The notes under the pieces were generated by a model. The model was not told the origin of the DNA. It was given only the letters and a program-made list of their open reading frames with translations, and did not search any database. From the NCBI RefSeq assembly GCF_902859725.1, contig NZ_CADIJP010000015.1:62001-126000 (forward strand): DNA of 64,000 nucleotides, in the 5' to 3' direction. Positions within the stretch are counted from its first letter, which is position 1, and each line of letters opens with the position of its first letter. The stretch is from Achromobacter mucicolens. GTDB taxonomy: Bacteria; Pseudomonadota; Gammaproteobacteria; Burkholderiales; Burkholderiaceae_B. A program made the position numbers and the translations under genes. Shown here in pieces: positions 29,693 to 39,976 of the stretch.

Positions 29693-31230
29693 GGGCAGGC
29701 GGCCGGCTGAACGCGGGGACGCTGGACGGCTTGCCCGCGCACGTGGCGCGTCCCGGTTTTGACCGGGCCGCGCTTGGCATCGGCATCGTGCATTTGGGCC
29801 TGGGCGCCTTTGCGCGGGCGCATCTGGCTGCCGTGAACGACGCCGCGCTGCGCGCGGGCGCGAGTACGGATTGGGGCATCTGCGGCGTGTCGCTGCGCCA
29901 GACCGATACGCGCGACGCATTGGCGCCGCAGGACGGCCTTTATGCGCTGGCGCTGCGCGATGCCGGCGCCAGCGGTGCGCCCCGGCAACGCCTTGGCGTG
30001 ATCGGCTGCCTGCGCGAGACGCTGGTCGCGCCCGAGGATCCGCAAGCCGTGCTGGACCGCATTGCGGCGCCCGGCACACGCATCGTCAGCATCACGGTCA
30101 CCGAGAAGGGCTATTGCCACGATCCGGCCAGCGGCCGTTTGAATCCGGACCATCCCGACATCGTTCACGACCTTGCGCACCCTGCATCGCCGCGCGGCGT
30201 CATCGGGTTCCTTGCGCACGGCCTGCAACGGCGCCGCGCCGCGGGCCTGGCACCGGTCACGGTGATGTCGCTGGATAACCTGCCCGCCAATGGCCACCTG
30301 CTGCGCGCGCTGGTGCTTACGTTTGCGGCGCGCCTGGACGCCGGGTTGGCCGAGTGGATCGCGTCGGCGTGCACGTTTCCGTGCTCGATGGTCGACCGCA
30401 TCGTGCCGCGCACGACGGACGCGGACCGCCAGGAGATCGCTGCGGCGCTGGGCGTGCGAGACGCCTGGCCGGTAGTGGCCGAGCCTTATCTGGAATGGGT
30501 CGTCGAAGACCGGTTTGTGGCAGGCCGGCCGGACTGGACCGCGGGCGGCGCGCGCTTCGTGGCGGACGCGGCGCCGTTCGAAACGCTGAAGCTGCGCATG
30601 GTCAACGGTGCGCATTCGGCGTTGGCGTATCTGTCGGTGATGGCGGGGTGGGCCACCGTGGACGAGGCGATGGCGCAGCCGGGCATGCGGCGCTTTCTGC
30701 GCGCGCTGATGGGCCAGGAGATCGAGCCGACGCTGCCGCCGCTGCCGGGGCTGGATCTGGCAGCGTACGGGGAAGGGCTGCTGCATCGGTTTGCCAATCC
30801 GGCGCTCAGGCACCAGACGCGGCAGATCGCGATGGACGGTTCGCAGAAATTGCCGCAGCGGCTGCTCGGCACCGTGCGCGACCGGCTGGCGGTAGATGCG
30901 CCGATCCCCGGGTTGGCGCTGGCGGTGGCGGGATGGCTGCAGTTCCTGCGCGGGGCGGATGAGGCGGGGCGCGTCTACGAGATCCAGGATCCGATGGCCC
31001 AAGCGCTGGCGCAGCGGCGTGAGCTGGCCGAGCAGGCGGCGCGGCAGGCGGGCGAGGGGCCGGCGGCGATGCTGGCCTGGGCGGACGTGATGACCGGCTT
31101 TGAACCGGTGTTCGGAGACCTGGGACAGGAACCGCGATTCGTGAGGGCGGTAGGCGCGGCTGCGCAGTTGCTGCGCAGCCTGGGTGTCGCGGGCGCCTTG
31201 TCCGCGATGCATCGCGCGTCGGCGGGTTGA
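29680..31230 (+). CDS. uxuB: Mannitol dehydrogenase-family D-mannonate oxidoreductase (fructuronate reductase)
   Basis: Polyol-specific long-chain dehydrogenase of 516 residues. The N-terminal NAD-binding segment is [18 protein letters not shown], followed by ITVTEKGYC and the catalytic signature [10 protein letters not shown] (Lys, Asn, His). The family includes mannitol dehydrogenase, UxuB and UxaB. Adjacency to manD supports interconversion of D-fructuronate and D-mannonate. The chosen ATG lies inside the end of manD; a slightly later start cannot be excluded. It is the last gene of the operon and no terminator is visible in the 37-base gap behind it. Confidence 0.86.
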   Translation: MELVGAGGRLNAGTLDGLPAHVARPGFDRAALGIGIVHLGLGAFARAHLAAVNDAALRAGASTDWGICGVSLRQTDTRDALAPQDGLYALALRDAGASGAPRQRLGVIGCLRETLVAPEDPQAVLDRIAAPGTRIVSITVTEKGYCHDPASGRLNPDHPDIVHDLAHPASPRGVIGFLAHGLQRRRAAGLAPVTVMSLDNLPANGHLLRALVLTFAARLDAGLAEWIASACTFPCSMVDRIVPRTTDADRQEIAAALGVRDAWPVVAEPYLEWVVEDRFVAGRPDWTAGGARFVADAAPFETLKLRMVNGAHSALAYLSVMAGWATVDEAMAQPGMRRFLRALMGQEIEPTLPPLPGLDLAAYGEGLLHRFANPALRHQTRQIAMDGSQKLPQRLLGTVRDRLAVDAPIPGLALAVAGWLQFLRGADEAGRVYEIQDPMAQALAQRRELAEQAARQAGEGPAAMLAWADVMTGFEPVFGDLGQEPRFVRAVGAAAQLLRSLGVAGALSAMHRASAG

Positions 31231-31267
31231 CGGCGCCGGCGCCTGCGGGCCGACTCAGGCTTGCCGT

Positions 31268-32038
31268 TCAGCCCGGCTTGCGCACCACGATCGTCGCCGT
31301 GTCGCTGGTGAACGAGGCATCGTCGCGCACGTCGAAGTGCGCGCGCACGACGTCCGGCGCGAGGCCGAACATGTGGCGCAGCGCTGCGACCAGCGTGTCG
31401 GGCGTGCGCATGCGCGTCACCCACGACTGGAATTCCAGCGGCAGGCGGCGCGGCGCCAGTTCCTGCAGCGTGAAGCCGGCCTCGGTAAGCATGCGGGTCC
31501 ATTCGGCCACCGAGTAGTCGCGCACGTGCGAGGTGTCGCGCAGCACCTCGATGGTTTGCAGCCAGGTGTCCAGCAGCGGCTCGCCCGGCGACACCACGTC
31601 GGCGAACACGGCGATGCCGCCCGGCTTGAGCACGCGGAAGGCCTCGCGCAGGCCGCGCCCGGCGTCCTGCCAGTGGTGGGTGGAATAGCGCGACATCACC
31701 AGGTCGAACTCGCCGTCGCCAAAGGGCAGGTACTCGGCCTTGCCCTGACGGGTGACCAGATTGGCCAGGCCACGTTTGACGGCTTCGGCGGCGACGACGT
31801 CCAGCATCTGCTGCGACAGGTCGTAGGCGGTCACTTGCGCGACTTGCGGGGCCACGTGAAAGCTCACGTGGCCGCCGCCACAGCCCAGATCCAAGACGCG
31901 CGCGGCGGGGTGCTGGCCGGCAATGGCGGCCATCTGAACCAGGTCTTCGCCTTGCGCGTGCACGGCGCTGGTCAGGTAGGCGGCGGCGCGGGGGCTGAAT
32001 TGGCGGTCGACGGCGGCGTCGTGGGTGCTGGCGGTCAT
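31268..32038 (-). CDS. Class I SAM-dependent methyltransferase, UbiE/COQ5-like
   Basis: Methyltransferase of 256 residues with motif I VLDLGCGGGHVSFHVA at about 48-63, an acidic motif II (VTAYDLSQQML), LPFGDGEFDLVMSRYSTHHW and the post-motif LKPGGIAVFADV. It is similar to UbiE-like small-molecule methyltransferases, but the substrate is not identifiable, and a true ubiE is elsewhere in the window. Start: ATG at 32038 with AAGGA upstream. It is divergent from an HTH regulator that may control it. Confidence 0.82.
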   Translation of the reverse strand: MTASTHDAAVDRQFSPRAAAYLTSAVHAQGEDLVQMAAIAGQHPAARVLDLGCGGGHVSFHVAPQVAQVTAYDLSQQMLDVVAAEAVKRGLANLVTRQGKAEYLPFGDGEFDLVMSRYSTHHWQDAGRGLREAFRVLKPGGIAVFADVVSPGEPLLDTWLQTIEVLRDTSHVRDYSVAEWTRMLTEAGFTLQELAPRRLPLEFQSWVTRMRTPDTLVAALRHMFGLAPDVVRAHFDVRDDASFTSDTATIVVRKPG

Positions 32039-32128
32039 GAGGGGTCCTTGTGTCGGGAACGCGAAAAGGGTGCAGGCGCTAAGATAGGCGGGCCCGTATA
32101 CACGTACAAGCCCATTGCTCATCCTGGT

Positions 32129-32953
32129 ATGAATACTTCCCCCCAGCCCGTCACGCCCGGCCACGAAGGCTCTCATCTGCGCCGCCATGCGCTGGGCGAG
32201 TTCGTGCGCAGCGCCCGGTCGCGCATCACGCCGCAGATGGCCGGCCTGCCCGAGGGATCCCGGCGGCGAACGCCGGGGTTGCGGCGCGAAGAGGTGGCGC
32301 AGCTTTGCGGCATCAGCGTCACCTGGTACACGTGGATCGAGCAGGGGCGCGAGGTGTCGGTGTCGCCGTCGGTGTGGTCGCGCATCGCCGGCGTGCTGCA
32401 ACTGGCGCGGGCGGAACGCGCCTATCTCTTTGACCTGGCCGATTGCGCCGACCCGCAGCACGCCCGCGACGACGCCGGCGGCGCGCCGGGCCCGCTGCAG
32501 GAATGCGTGAACGCGATCAATGCGCCGGCGTATGTGCTGGACCGCGCCTGGAACGTGCTGGCGTGCAATGCGCCGCTGGTCGACCTGTTCGACCACTGGC
32601 CCGAACGCGACCCCGCCCCGAACCTGCTGCGATACATCTTCCTGGACTCCGCCGCGCGCGAGCTGGTGGTCGACTGGGACCAGCGCGCCCGCCGCGTGGT
32701 GGCCGAATTTCGCGCCGACGCGGGCGCGCACCTGGACGAACCGGCTGTGCTGGCGCTGCTGGACAGCCTGAGCCGGCAAAGCGTGGTCTTCTCACACTGG
32801 TGGACCCGCCACGCGGTGGTCGAACGCGAAGGCGGCCTGCGCGAATTCCAGCACCCGCGCCGCGGCAAGCTGGCGTATCAGCAGATCACCTTCCGCCTGG
32901 CGACGCACCCGGATCTGAAACTGGTGATGCTGCTGAGCGGGGCGGGTGTCTGA
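32129..32953 (+). CDS. Helix-turn-helix regulator with MmyB-like ligand domain
   Basis: Regulator of 274 residues. The N-terminal XRE-type HTH (about 18-85) contains LRREEVAQLCGISVTWYTWIEQG. The C-terminal MmyB-like, PAS-resembling domain (about 105-270) contains APAYVLDRAWNVLACN and FSHWWTRHAVVER, where this family binds small ligands such as fatty acids. Start: ATG at 32129. It is divergent from the methyltransferase at 31268-32038, an arrangement commonly seen for MmyB-type regulators and the gene they control. No operator was assigned in the 90-base gap. Confidence 0.87.
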   Translation: MNTSPQPVTPGHEGSHLRRHALGEFVRSARSRITPQMAGLPEGSRRRTPGLRREEVAQLCGISVTWYTWIEQGREVSVSPSVWSRIAGVLQLARAERAYLFDLADCADPQHARDDAGGAPGPLQECVNAINAPAYVLDRAWNVLACNAPLVDLFDHWPERDPAPNLLRYIFLDSAARELVVDWDQRARRVVAEFRADAGAHLDEPAVLALLDSLSRQSVVFSHWWTRHAVVEREGGLREFQHPRRGKLAYQQITFRLATHPDLKLVMLLSGAGV

Positions 32954-32990
32954 TTCCGGTCAAGCCCACACCGGCCAACCCGCCCGGTCT

Positions 32991-34073
32991 CTAGGCCGCG
33001 TTTTCCTCGTCAAACAGGCTGTCCTGCATCCCGGCATCCACCAGCCCTTGCAGCAGCTTCTTGACCGGCGCGGGCAGCGCCATCGTCCCCAGCTTGTCCG
33101 CCGGCACCCAGCGCTCCGGGAGCGCCGGTTCGCGCAGGGCGACCGCGCGCACGGGCACGAGCCACGGACGGATGTGCAGGCGGTAATGCGTGAACGTGTG
33201 GGCGAAAGCGGCAAGTTCGAAGCGCTGCTCCGGCTCCAGCCCCAAAGCGCGTGATGCGCTGTCGGGGTCGCCTGCCGCGTCGAATTCGGGCAGGCTCCAC
33301 AGCCCGCCCCAGATACCGGGTTCGGGACGCTGCTGCAGCAGGAAAGCGCCCTTGTGCCGCAGCACCAACATACAGGTCTCGCGCTCGGGAATCGCCTTGC
33401 GCACCTTGGGCGTGGGCAGCTCTGCCTGACGCCCCTCGCGGCGGGCGACGCAGGTCTCTGCCACGGGGCATCTGTCGCAGGCGGGCTTGCCGCGTGTGCA
33501 GAGCGTGGCGCCCAGGTCCATCAGCCCCTGCGTGTACGCCGCCATGTCCAGCCCGGGCGCGGCGTCCACCTGCGCATGCGCCAGCGTCCAGAGACGCTGC
33601 TCGACCTCGCGCTTGGCCGGGTCGCCCGCGATGCCGAAGTGGCGTGTGAACACGCGCTTGACGTTGCCGTCCATGATGGGCGAACGCTCGCCGTTCGAAA
33701 ACGCGGCAATGGCCGCGGCGGTCGACCGGCCGATACCCGGCAGCGTGGCGATGGCCTCGGCGGTGGGCGGAAAGCGGCCGTCCCAGTCGCGCACGATTTC
33801 TTGCGCGCAGCGGTGCAGGTTGCGGGCGCGGGCGTAATAGCCCAGGCCGGCCCAGTACGGCATCACGTCTTCCTGAGACGCGGCGGCCAGCGCCGCGACG
33901 TCCGGAAAGCGTTGCAGAAAGCGCTCGTAGTAGGGGATGACGGTGGCTACCTGGGTCTGCTGCAGCATGATTTCGGATAGCCAGATCCGGTAGGGATCCC
34001 GGGTGTTCTGCCAGGGGAGATCGTGGCGGCCGTGCTGGCGCTGCCAGGCGACGATGCGAGGGGCGAAGTCCAT
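32991..34073 (-). CDS. mutY: A/G-specific adenine DNA glycosylase MutY
   Basis: Base-excision repair enzyme of 360 residues that removes adenine mispaired with 8-oxoguanine. Catalytic Glu34 lies in LSEIMLQQT. The helix-hairpin-helix LPGIGRSTAAAI (111-122) is followed by Asp135 in MDGNVKRV. The [4Fe-4S] cluster ligands are Cys192, Cys199, Cys202 and Cys208 with the C-x6-C-x2-C-x5-C spacing of the family. The C-terminal Nudix-like domain (about 225-350) recognises 8-oxoG. It appears monocistronic, convergent with the HTH regulator 37 bases away. Confidence 0.96.
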   Translation of the reverse strand: MDFAPRIVAWQRQHGRHDLPWQNTRDPYRIWLSEIMLQQTQVATVIPYYERFLQRFPDVAALAAASQEDVMPYWAGLGYYARARNLHRCAQEIVRDWDGRFPPTAEAIATLPGIGRSTAAAIAAFSNGERSPIMDGNVKRVFTRHFGIAGDPAKREVEQRLWTLAHAQVDAAPGLDMAAYTQGLMDLGATLCTRGKPACDRCPVAETCVARREGRQAELPTPKVRKAIPERETCMLVLRHKGAFLLQQRPEPGIWGGLWSLPEFDAAGDPDSASRALGLEPEQRFELAAFAHTFTHYRLHIRPWLVPVRAVALREPALPERWVPADKLGTMALPAPVKKLLQGLVDAGMQDSLFDEENAA

Positions 34074-34300
34074 GCCGGCAATTATCGCATCGCCCTATTG
34101 CCCGCCCGTGGGCCAGGGGGTACAACCGAAAGGACTAGCGTCAGCTGGCCCTATTTTTTTGGCCGGCCGGCGCGGCAAGCGCGATTCGGCCCGCAGAAGG
34201 CGTGAACGCATCAGGACTTCACTTTCACGGCCCTTGCTGGCCCGCGTGCGTTCTGTGGAGCTGCGCGCCGCTTGTTGGGGCATCCGATGTTGGAGTAGAC

Positions 34301-37300
34301 ATGAATGCCCCCCTCACGCCCGCCGTCCGCGCGGCGCTCGAATCTGTTCAGCTCGACGACAAATACACCCTGCAGTCCGGCCGCGCCTGGATGAGTGGCA
34401 TCCACGCGCTGGTGCGTCTGCCCATGATGCAGCGCGTGCGCGATGCGCAAGCAGGGTTGAATACGGCGGGATTCGTGTCGGGGTACCGGGGCTCGCCGCT
34501 GGGCGGCGTCGACCAGAACATGTGGAAGGCCGCCGCGCATCTGAAGGCGCACCACGTCGAGTTCCAGCCGGGCATCAATGAGGACCTGGCCGCGACGGCG
34601 GTGTGGGGCACGCAGCAGGTGAACCTTTTTCCCGGCGCAAAGTACGACGGCGTGTTCGGCATGTGGTACGGCAAGGGGCCGGGGGTGGACCGCTGCGGCG
34701 ACGTCTTCAAGCATGCCAACGCGGCGGGCACGGCGCGCCACGGCGGCGTGCTGGTGGTGGCGGGCGATGACCACCCCGCCAAGTCGTCGACCCTGCCGCA
34801 TCAGAGCGACCACATCCTGAAGGCTTGCATGATCCCAGTGCTGTTCCCGTCCAGCGTGCAGGAGGTGCTGGACTACGGCCTGCACGGCTGGGCGATGAGC
34901 CGGTACGCGGGGGTGTGGGTCGGCATGAAGTGCATCACCGACATCGTGGAGGTATCGGCGTCGGTGGACGTGGATCCGCACCGGGTGCGCATCGTGCTGC
35001 CCGAGGATTTCCAGCTGCCGCCGGACGGCCTGAACATCCGGCTGCCGGACACGCCGTTGCAGCAGGAAGCGCGGCTCTTGGACTACAAACTGTACGCGGC
35101 GCTGGCCTATGCGCGCGCCAACGGGTTGAACCGGGAGCTCTGGGAGGTGCCGCAGCAGGCGGCGCGCTTTGGCATCATGACCTCGGGCAAGGCCTATCTG
35201 GACACGCGCCAGGCGCTGTCGGACCTGGGGCTGTCCGAAGACGTGTGCCGGCGTATTGGCGTGCGGCTGTTCAAGGTGGGCATGGTGTGGCCGCTGGAGT
35301 CCGCGGGCACACAGCGGTTCGCGGAAGGACTGGACGAGATCCTGGTCGTCGAGGAAAAGCGTCAGGTGCTGGAGTATCAGCTGAAGGAGGAGCTGTTCAG
35401 CTGGATTGGCAGCGGCAAGAAGATTCCGCGGGTGGTGGGCAAGTTCGACGACAAGGACGGCGGCGAATGGTCGGTGCCGCAGGGCAACTGGCTGCTGCCG
35501 GCGCATTACGAGTTTTCGCCCGCGATGGTTGCCAAGGCGATCGCGGCGCGCCTATTGCGTTTCGCGTTGCCGGACGACGTGCGCGCGGGCATCGAGGCGC
35601 GGGTGGAATTCATCCGTGCGCGCGAAGCGGCGCTGGCGCGTCCGCGCGTGGTCGAGGAGCGCAAGCCCTGGTTCTGTTCGGGCTGTCCGCACAACACGTC
35701 GACGCGCCTGCCGGAGGGGTCTCGCGGCATGGCGGGCATCGGTTGCCACTACATGGTGCGATGGATGGACCGCGGCACGGACGTTTTCACGCAGATGGGC
35801 GGCGAGGGCGTGCCGTGGCTGGGGCAGGCGCCCTTTACCGAGGAAAAGCACGTGTTTGCGAACCTGGGCGATGGCACCTACTTCCATTCGGGGCTGCTGG
35901 CGATTCGGGCAGCGGTGGCGGCCAAGGCGCCAATCACGTACAAGATCCTCTTCAACGACGCGGTCGCGATGACGGGCGGGCAGCCGGTGGACGGCCCGAT
36001 CAGCGTGCCGATGATCACGCGCCAAGTGGCGGCCGAGGGCATCGAGAAGATCGTGGTGGTGACGGACGACCCCGGCAAGTACGTGGAGGTGTCGGACCTG
36101 GCGCCGGGTGTGCCGGTGCGACATCGCGACGAACTGGACGCGGTGATGCGCGAGCTGCGCGAGCATCCGGGCGTGTCGGTACTGATCTACGACCAGACCT
36201 GCGCCACGGAAAAGCGCCGCCGCCGCAAGCGCAATGCCTATCCGGATCCGGCGCGCCGCGCGGTCATCAATGACCGGGTGTGCGAGGGGTGTGGCGACTG
36301 CTCGGCGAAGTCGAACTGTCTGTCGGTGGAGCCGCTGGAGACCGAGTTCGGGCGCAAGCGCAAGATCAATCAGTCAAGCTGCAACAAGGACTTTTCCTGT
36401 CTGAAGGGCTTTTGCCCAAGCCTGGTGACGGTGGAAGGCGGCAAGCTGAGAAGGCCGCAGGCGCTGGCGCAATCGGGCGGCGCGCCGGACGAGGGTGTGC
36501 CCCTGCCGCGCCCGCACGGCCTGGACGTGCCTTACGGCGTGTTCATCGCGGGGGTGGGCGGCACGGGCGTGGTGACGATCGGCCAGTTGCTGGGCATGGC
36601 GGCGCACCTGGAGGGCAAGGGCTGTTCGGTGCTGGACATGGCGGGGCTGGCGCAGAAGGGCGGCGCGGTGTTTTCCCACGTGGTGCTGGCGGGGTCGCCG
36701 GACCATCTGCTGAATACGCGGGTGGCGATGGGCGAGGCAGACCTGCTGCTGGCGGGCGATCTGGTGGTGGCGACGAGTCCGGAGGCGATGGCCCGGGTGA
36801 CGCCAGGCCGCACGCATGTGTTGCTCAATAGCGATACGGCGCCGACGGCGGCGTTCGTGTCGAACCCTTCGTGGACGCTGCCGGGCGCGAGCCTGACTTC
36901 GGATCTGCAAAGCGCGTGCGGCAAGGACAACCTGGCCGCGGTGGACGCAGCCGCGATGGCGGTGGTGCTGTTGGGCGATGCGATCTACTCAAATCCGCTG
37001 ATGATGGGCTACGCATTTCAGAAGGGCTGGATACCGCTGTCGCGCGAGGCGCTGTTGCGGGCGATCGAACTGAACGGCCAGCAGGTGGCGAACAATCTTG
37101 CGGCATTCGCATGGGGGCGCCGCGCGGCGCACGAGCCGGCGGCGGTGGCGCGTCTGATGGCCAACGGCGGCGTGTCGCCCGCGCAGCCGGATGACATCAT
37201 CGAGATCACGCGGCCGCGAGCGCCGACGCCAGTGGCGGACTTGAAGCAGCCGGCGGGCGAACTGGCGCGGATGGTGGCGGTGCGCGAGGCGTTCCTGACG

Positions 37301-37915
37301 CAGTACCAGGACGCGGCGTATGCAAAGCAGTACACGGATCTGGTGAACAAGGTGACGCTGGCGGAGCGGGAGGCGACGGGCACGAACCGATTGGCACTGG
37401 CGGTGGCGCGCTATTACTTCAAGCTGATGGCCTACAAGGACGAGTACGAAGTCGCGCGGCTGTACTCGGACGGGGAGTTTGTGAAGCGGGTGGGTGAGCA
37501 GTTCGAGGGGGATTGGAAGCTGCGCTTTCACCTGGCGCCTCCGGTGTTTGCGCGGCGGGACAAGGACGGGCATCTGATGAAGCGGGCTTACGGGCCGGGG
37601 ATGCTGAAGGTGTTTGGCGTGCTGGCGCGGATGCGGTTCCTGCGGGGGTCGCGGTTCGATCCGTTCGGGTATACGAAGGAGCGGCGGGCGGAGCGGGCGT
37701 TGATCCAGGAGTATCGGGAGACGATGACGGCGATCTTGGGGAAGTTGAATCGCGGGAATCTGGATAAGGCGGTGGCGCTGGCTAGCGTGCCCGAGGAGAT
37801 TCGCGGGTACGGGCATGTGAAGGAGGCGTCGATGGCGCGGGCTGAGGCGACGCGGGAGGAGTTGTTGAAGGGGTTTACCGCGAGGGTGGTGGCGATTGGG
37901 GTTCGGGCGGCTTGA
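34301..37915 (+). CDS. Fused indolepyruvate:ferredoxin oxidoreductase-family protein
   Basis: Single-chain 2-oxoacid:acceptor oxidoreductase of 1204 residues in the IorA-IorB fusion family. Order: an N-terminal pyrimidine-binding region (SGYRGSPLGGVDQNM), a TPP-binding domain (GIGCHYMVRWMD, EGVPWLG, FNDAVAMTGGQPVDG) and a Cys-rich ferredoxin-like region (CEGCGDCSAKSNC near 660, then SCNKDFSCLKGFCPS). A C-terminal gamma-type domain carries GVGGTGVVTIGQLLG near 750. Such enzymes oxidatively decarboxylate aryl or branched 2-oxoacids to acyl-CoA. Start: ATG at 34301 with GGAG upstream. Codon use drifts toward G-ending codons in the last 400 bases. Substrate unproven. Confidence 0.87.
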   Translation: MNAPLTPAVRAALESVQLDDKYTLQSGRAWMSGIHALVRLPMMQRVRDAQAGLNTAGFVSGYRGSPLGGVDQNMWKAAAHLKAHHVEFQPGINEDLAATAVWGTQQVNLFPGAKYDGVFGMWYGKGPGVDRCGDVFKHANAAGTARHGGVLVVAGDDHPAKSSTLPHQSDHILKACMIPVLFPSSVQEVLDYGLHGWAMSRYAGVWVGMKCITDIVEVSASVDVDPHRVRIVLPEDFQLPPDGLNIRLPDTPLQQEARLLDYKLYAALAYARANGLNRELWEVPQQAARFGIMTSGKAYLDTRQALSDLGLSEDVCRRIGVRLFKVGMVWPLESAGTQRFAEGLDEILVVEEKRQVLEYQLKEELFSWIGSGKKIPRVVGKFDDKDGGEWSVPQGNWLLPAHYEFSPAMVAKAIAARLLRFALPDDVRAGIEARVEFIRAREAALARPRVVEERKPWFCSGCPHNTSTRLPEGSRGMAGIGCHYMVRWMDRGTDVFTQMGGEGVPWLGQAPFTEEKHVFANLGDGTYFHSGLLAIRAAVAAKAPITYKILFNDAVAMTGGQPVDGPISVPMITRQVAAEGIEKIVVVTDDPGKYVEVSDLAPGVPVRHRDELDAVMRELREHPGVSVLIYDQTCATEKRRRRKRNAYPDPARRAVINDRVCEGCGDCSAKSNCLSVEPLETEFGRKRKINQSSCNKDFSCLKGFCPSLVTVEGGKLRRPQALAQSGGAPDEGVPLPRPHGLDVPYGVFIAGVGGTGVVTIGQLLGMAAHLEGKGCSVLDMAGLAQKGGAVFSHVVLAGSPDHLLNTRVAMGEADLLLAGDLVVATSPEAMARVTPGRTHVLLNSDTAPTAAFVSNPSWTLPGASLTSDLQSACGKDNLAAVDAAAMAVVLLGDAIYSNPLMMGYAFQKGWIPLSREALLRAIELNGQQVANNLAAFAWGRRAAHEPAAVARLMANGGVSPAQPDDIIEITRPRAPTPVADLKQPAGELARMVAVREAFLTQYQDAAYAKQYTDLVNKVTLAEREATGTNRLALAVARYYFKLMAYKDEYEVARLYSDGEFVKRVGEQFEGDWKLRFHLAPPVFARRDKDGHLMKRAYGPGMLKVFGVLARMRFLRGSRFDPFGYTKERRAERALIQEYRETMTAILGKLNRGNLDKAVALASVPEEIRGYGHVKEASMARAEATREELLKGFTARVVAIGVRAA

Positions 37916-37982
37916 ATCGTGATGGTTGCTGGCTGACGGCTGATGGCTGCCGGCGGTGGGAAAGGTTCTTTAGACGCCCGGC

Positions 37983-38134
37983 GCGGCGTCGGCCTGGGGC
38001 GCGCGGGGCTACGATTGCGGTCCGGAGCCTTCGCTCCGGACTGCCCCGTTGTCATCTTCGTCAGCGCCTTCGGCGCTTCCTTCAGATTCCCTCGGGCGCA
38101 TCTACACGCCCCGCGCACCCCAGGCCGACGCCGC
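37983..38134. repeat. Structured intergenic element, copy B
   Basis: Long inverted repeat: 37983-38009 pairs with 38108-38134, 26 of 27 positions. Inside, hairpin 1 (38020-38041) is identical to copy A. Hairpin 2 (38063-38077, AGCGCC-TTC-GGCGCT) differs from copy A by compensatory pair changes and one extra base pair. Core 38011-38101 differs from copy A at nine of 91 positions. The outer stem sequence is not that of copy A, yet pairing is retained. Both copies start with CGCCCGGCGC just outside or at the stem base. Confidence 0.8.
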
Positions 38135-38340
38135 ACCGGGCTCGAGTGGCCAGAGCTTGGTGGGCGCTGGGTCGGGCGGAGTTCTTGAGGTGCTTTTCGA
38201 CGGCAGCGTGGTTTTGAAGCAGTTTGCGCTGCCCGTCACCGTTCGGCCGCGCGGGCGGCCTCCGGTGACTTACGCGGTGTCTTGCGTCGTGGCGATGACG
38301 CTTCGCGTGTGGCGGCTTGGTTTTTGAGTTCTTGCCGCAG

Positions 38341-38432
38341 CGTAGGTGTCTGCGTAGGTGTCTCTGCGTAGGTGTCTGACACCCTTGAAATGACGGCCCA
38401 ACTTGCCGCGGTGTCGCTGGGTGTCTGACACC
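38341..38432. repeat. GGTGTCTGACACC palindromes with CGTAGGTGTCT tandem half-sites
   Basis: Full palindromes at 38371-38383 and 38420-38432. The first is preceded by two tandem half-units, CGTAGGTGTCTG (38341-38352) and CGTAGGTGTCTCTG (38353-38366), that repeat its left arm and flank. It is the same palindrome family as at 13481-13592. It lies directly after the end of glpK. Confidence 0.8.
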
Positions 38433-38449
38433 GGTTCTCCAATGCGCCC

Positions 38450-39962
<1,513 letters not shown>

Positions 39963-39976
<14 letters not shown>

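Larger units (their letters stand above)
37916..38449. other. Repeat-rich non-coding gap between convergent genes
   Basis: No gene is recognised in these 534 bases. They contain structured element copy B, a nested inverted repeat at 38235-38269 (GTCACCG/CGGTGAC enclosing GGCCGC/GCGGCC), and the GGTGTCTGACACC palindrome cluster at 38341-38432. The gap separates plus-strand oxidoreductase and minus-strand glpK, so both gene ends point into it. No conventional T-tailed terminator was seen for either. Confidence 0.7.
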
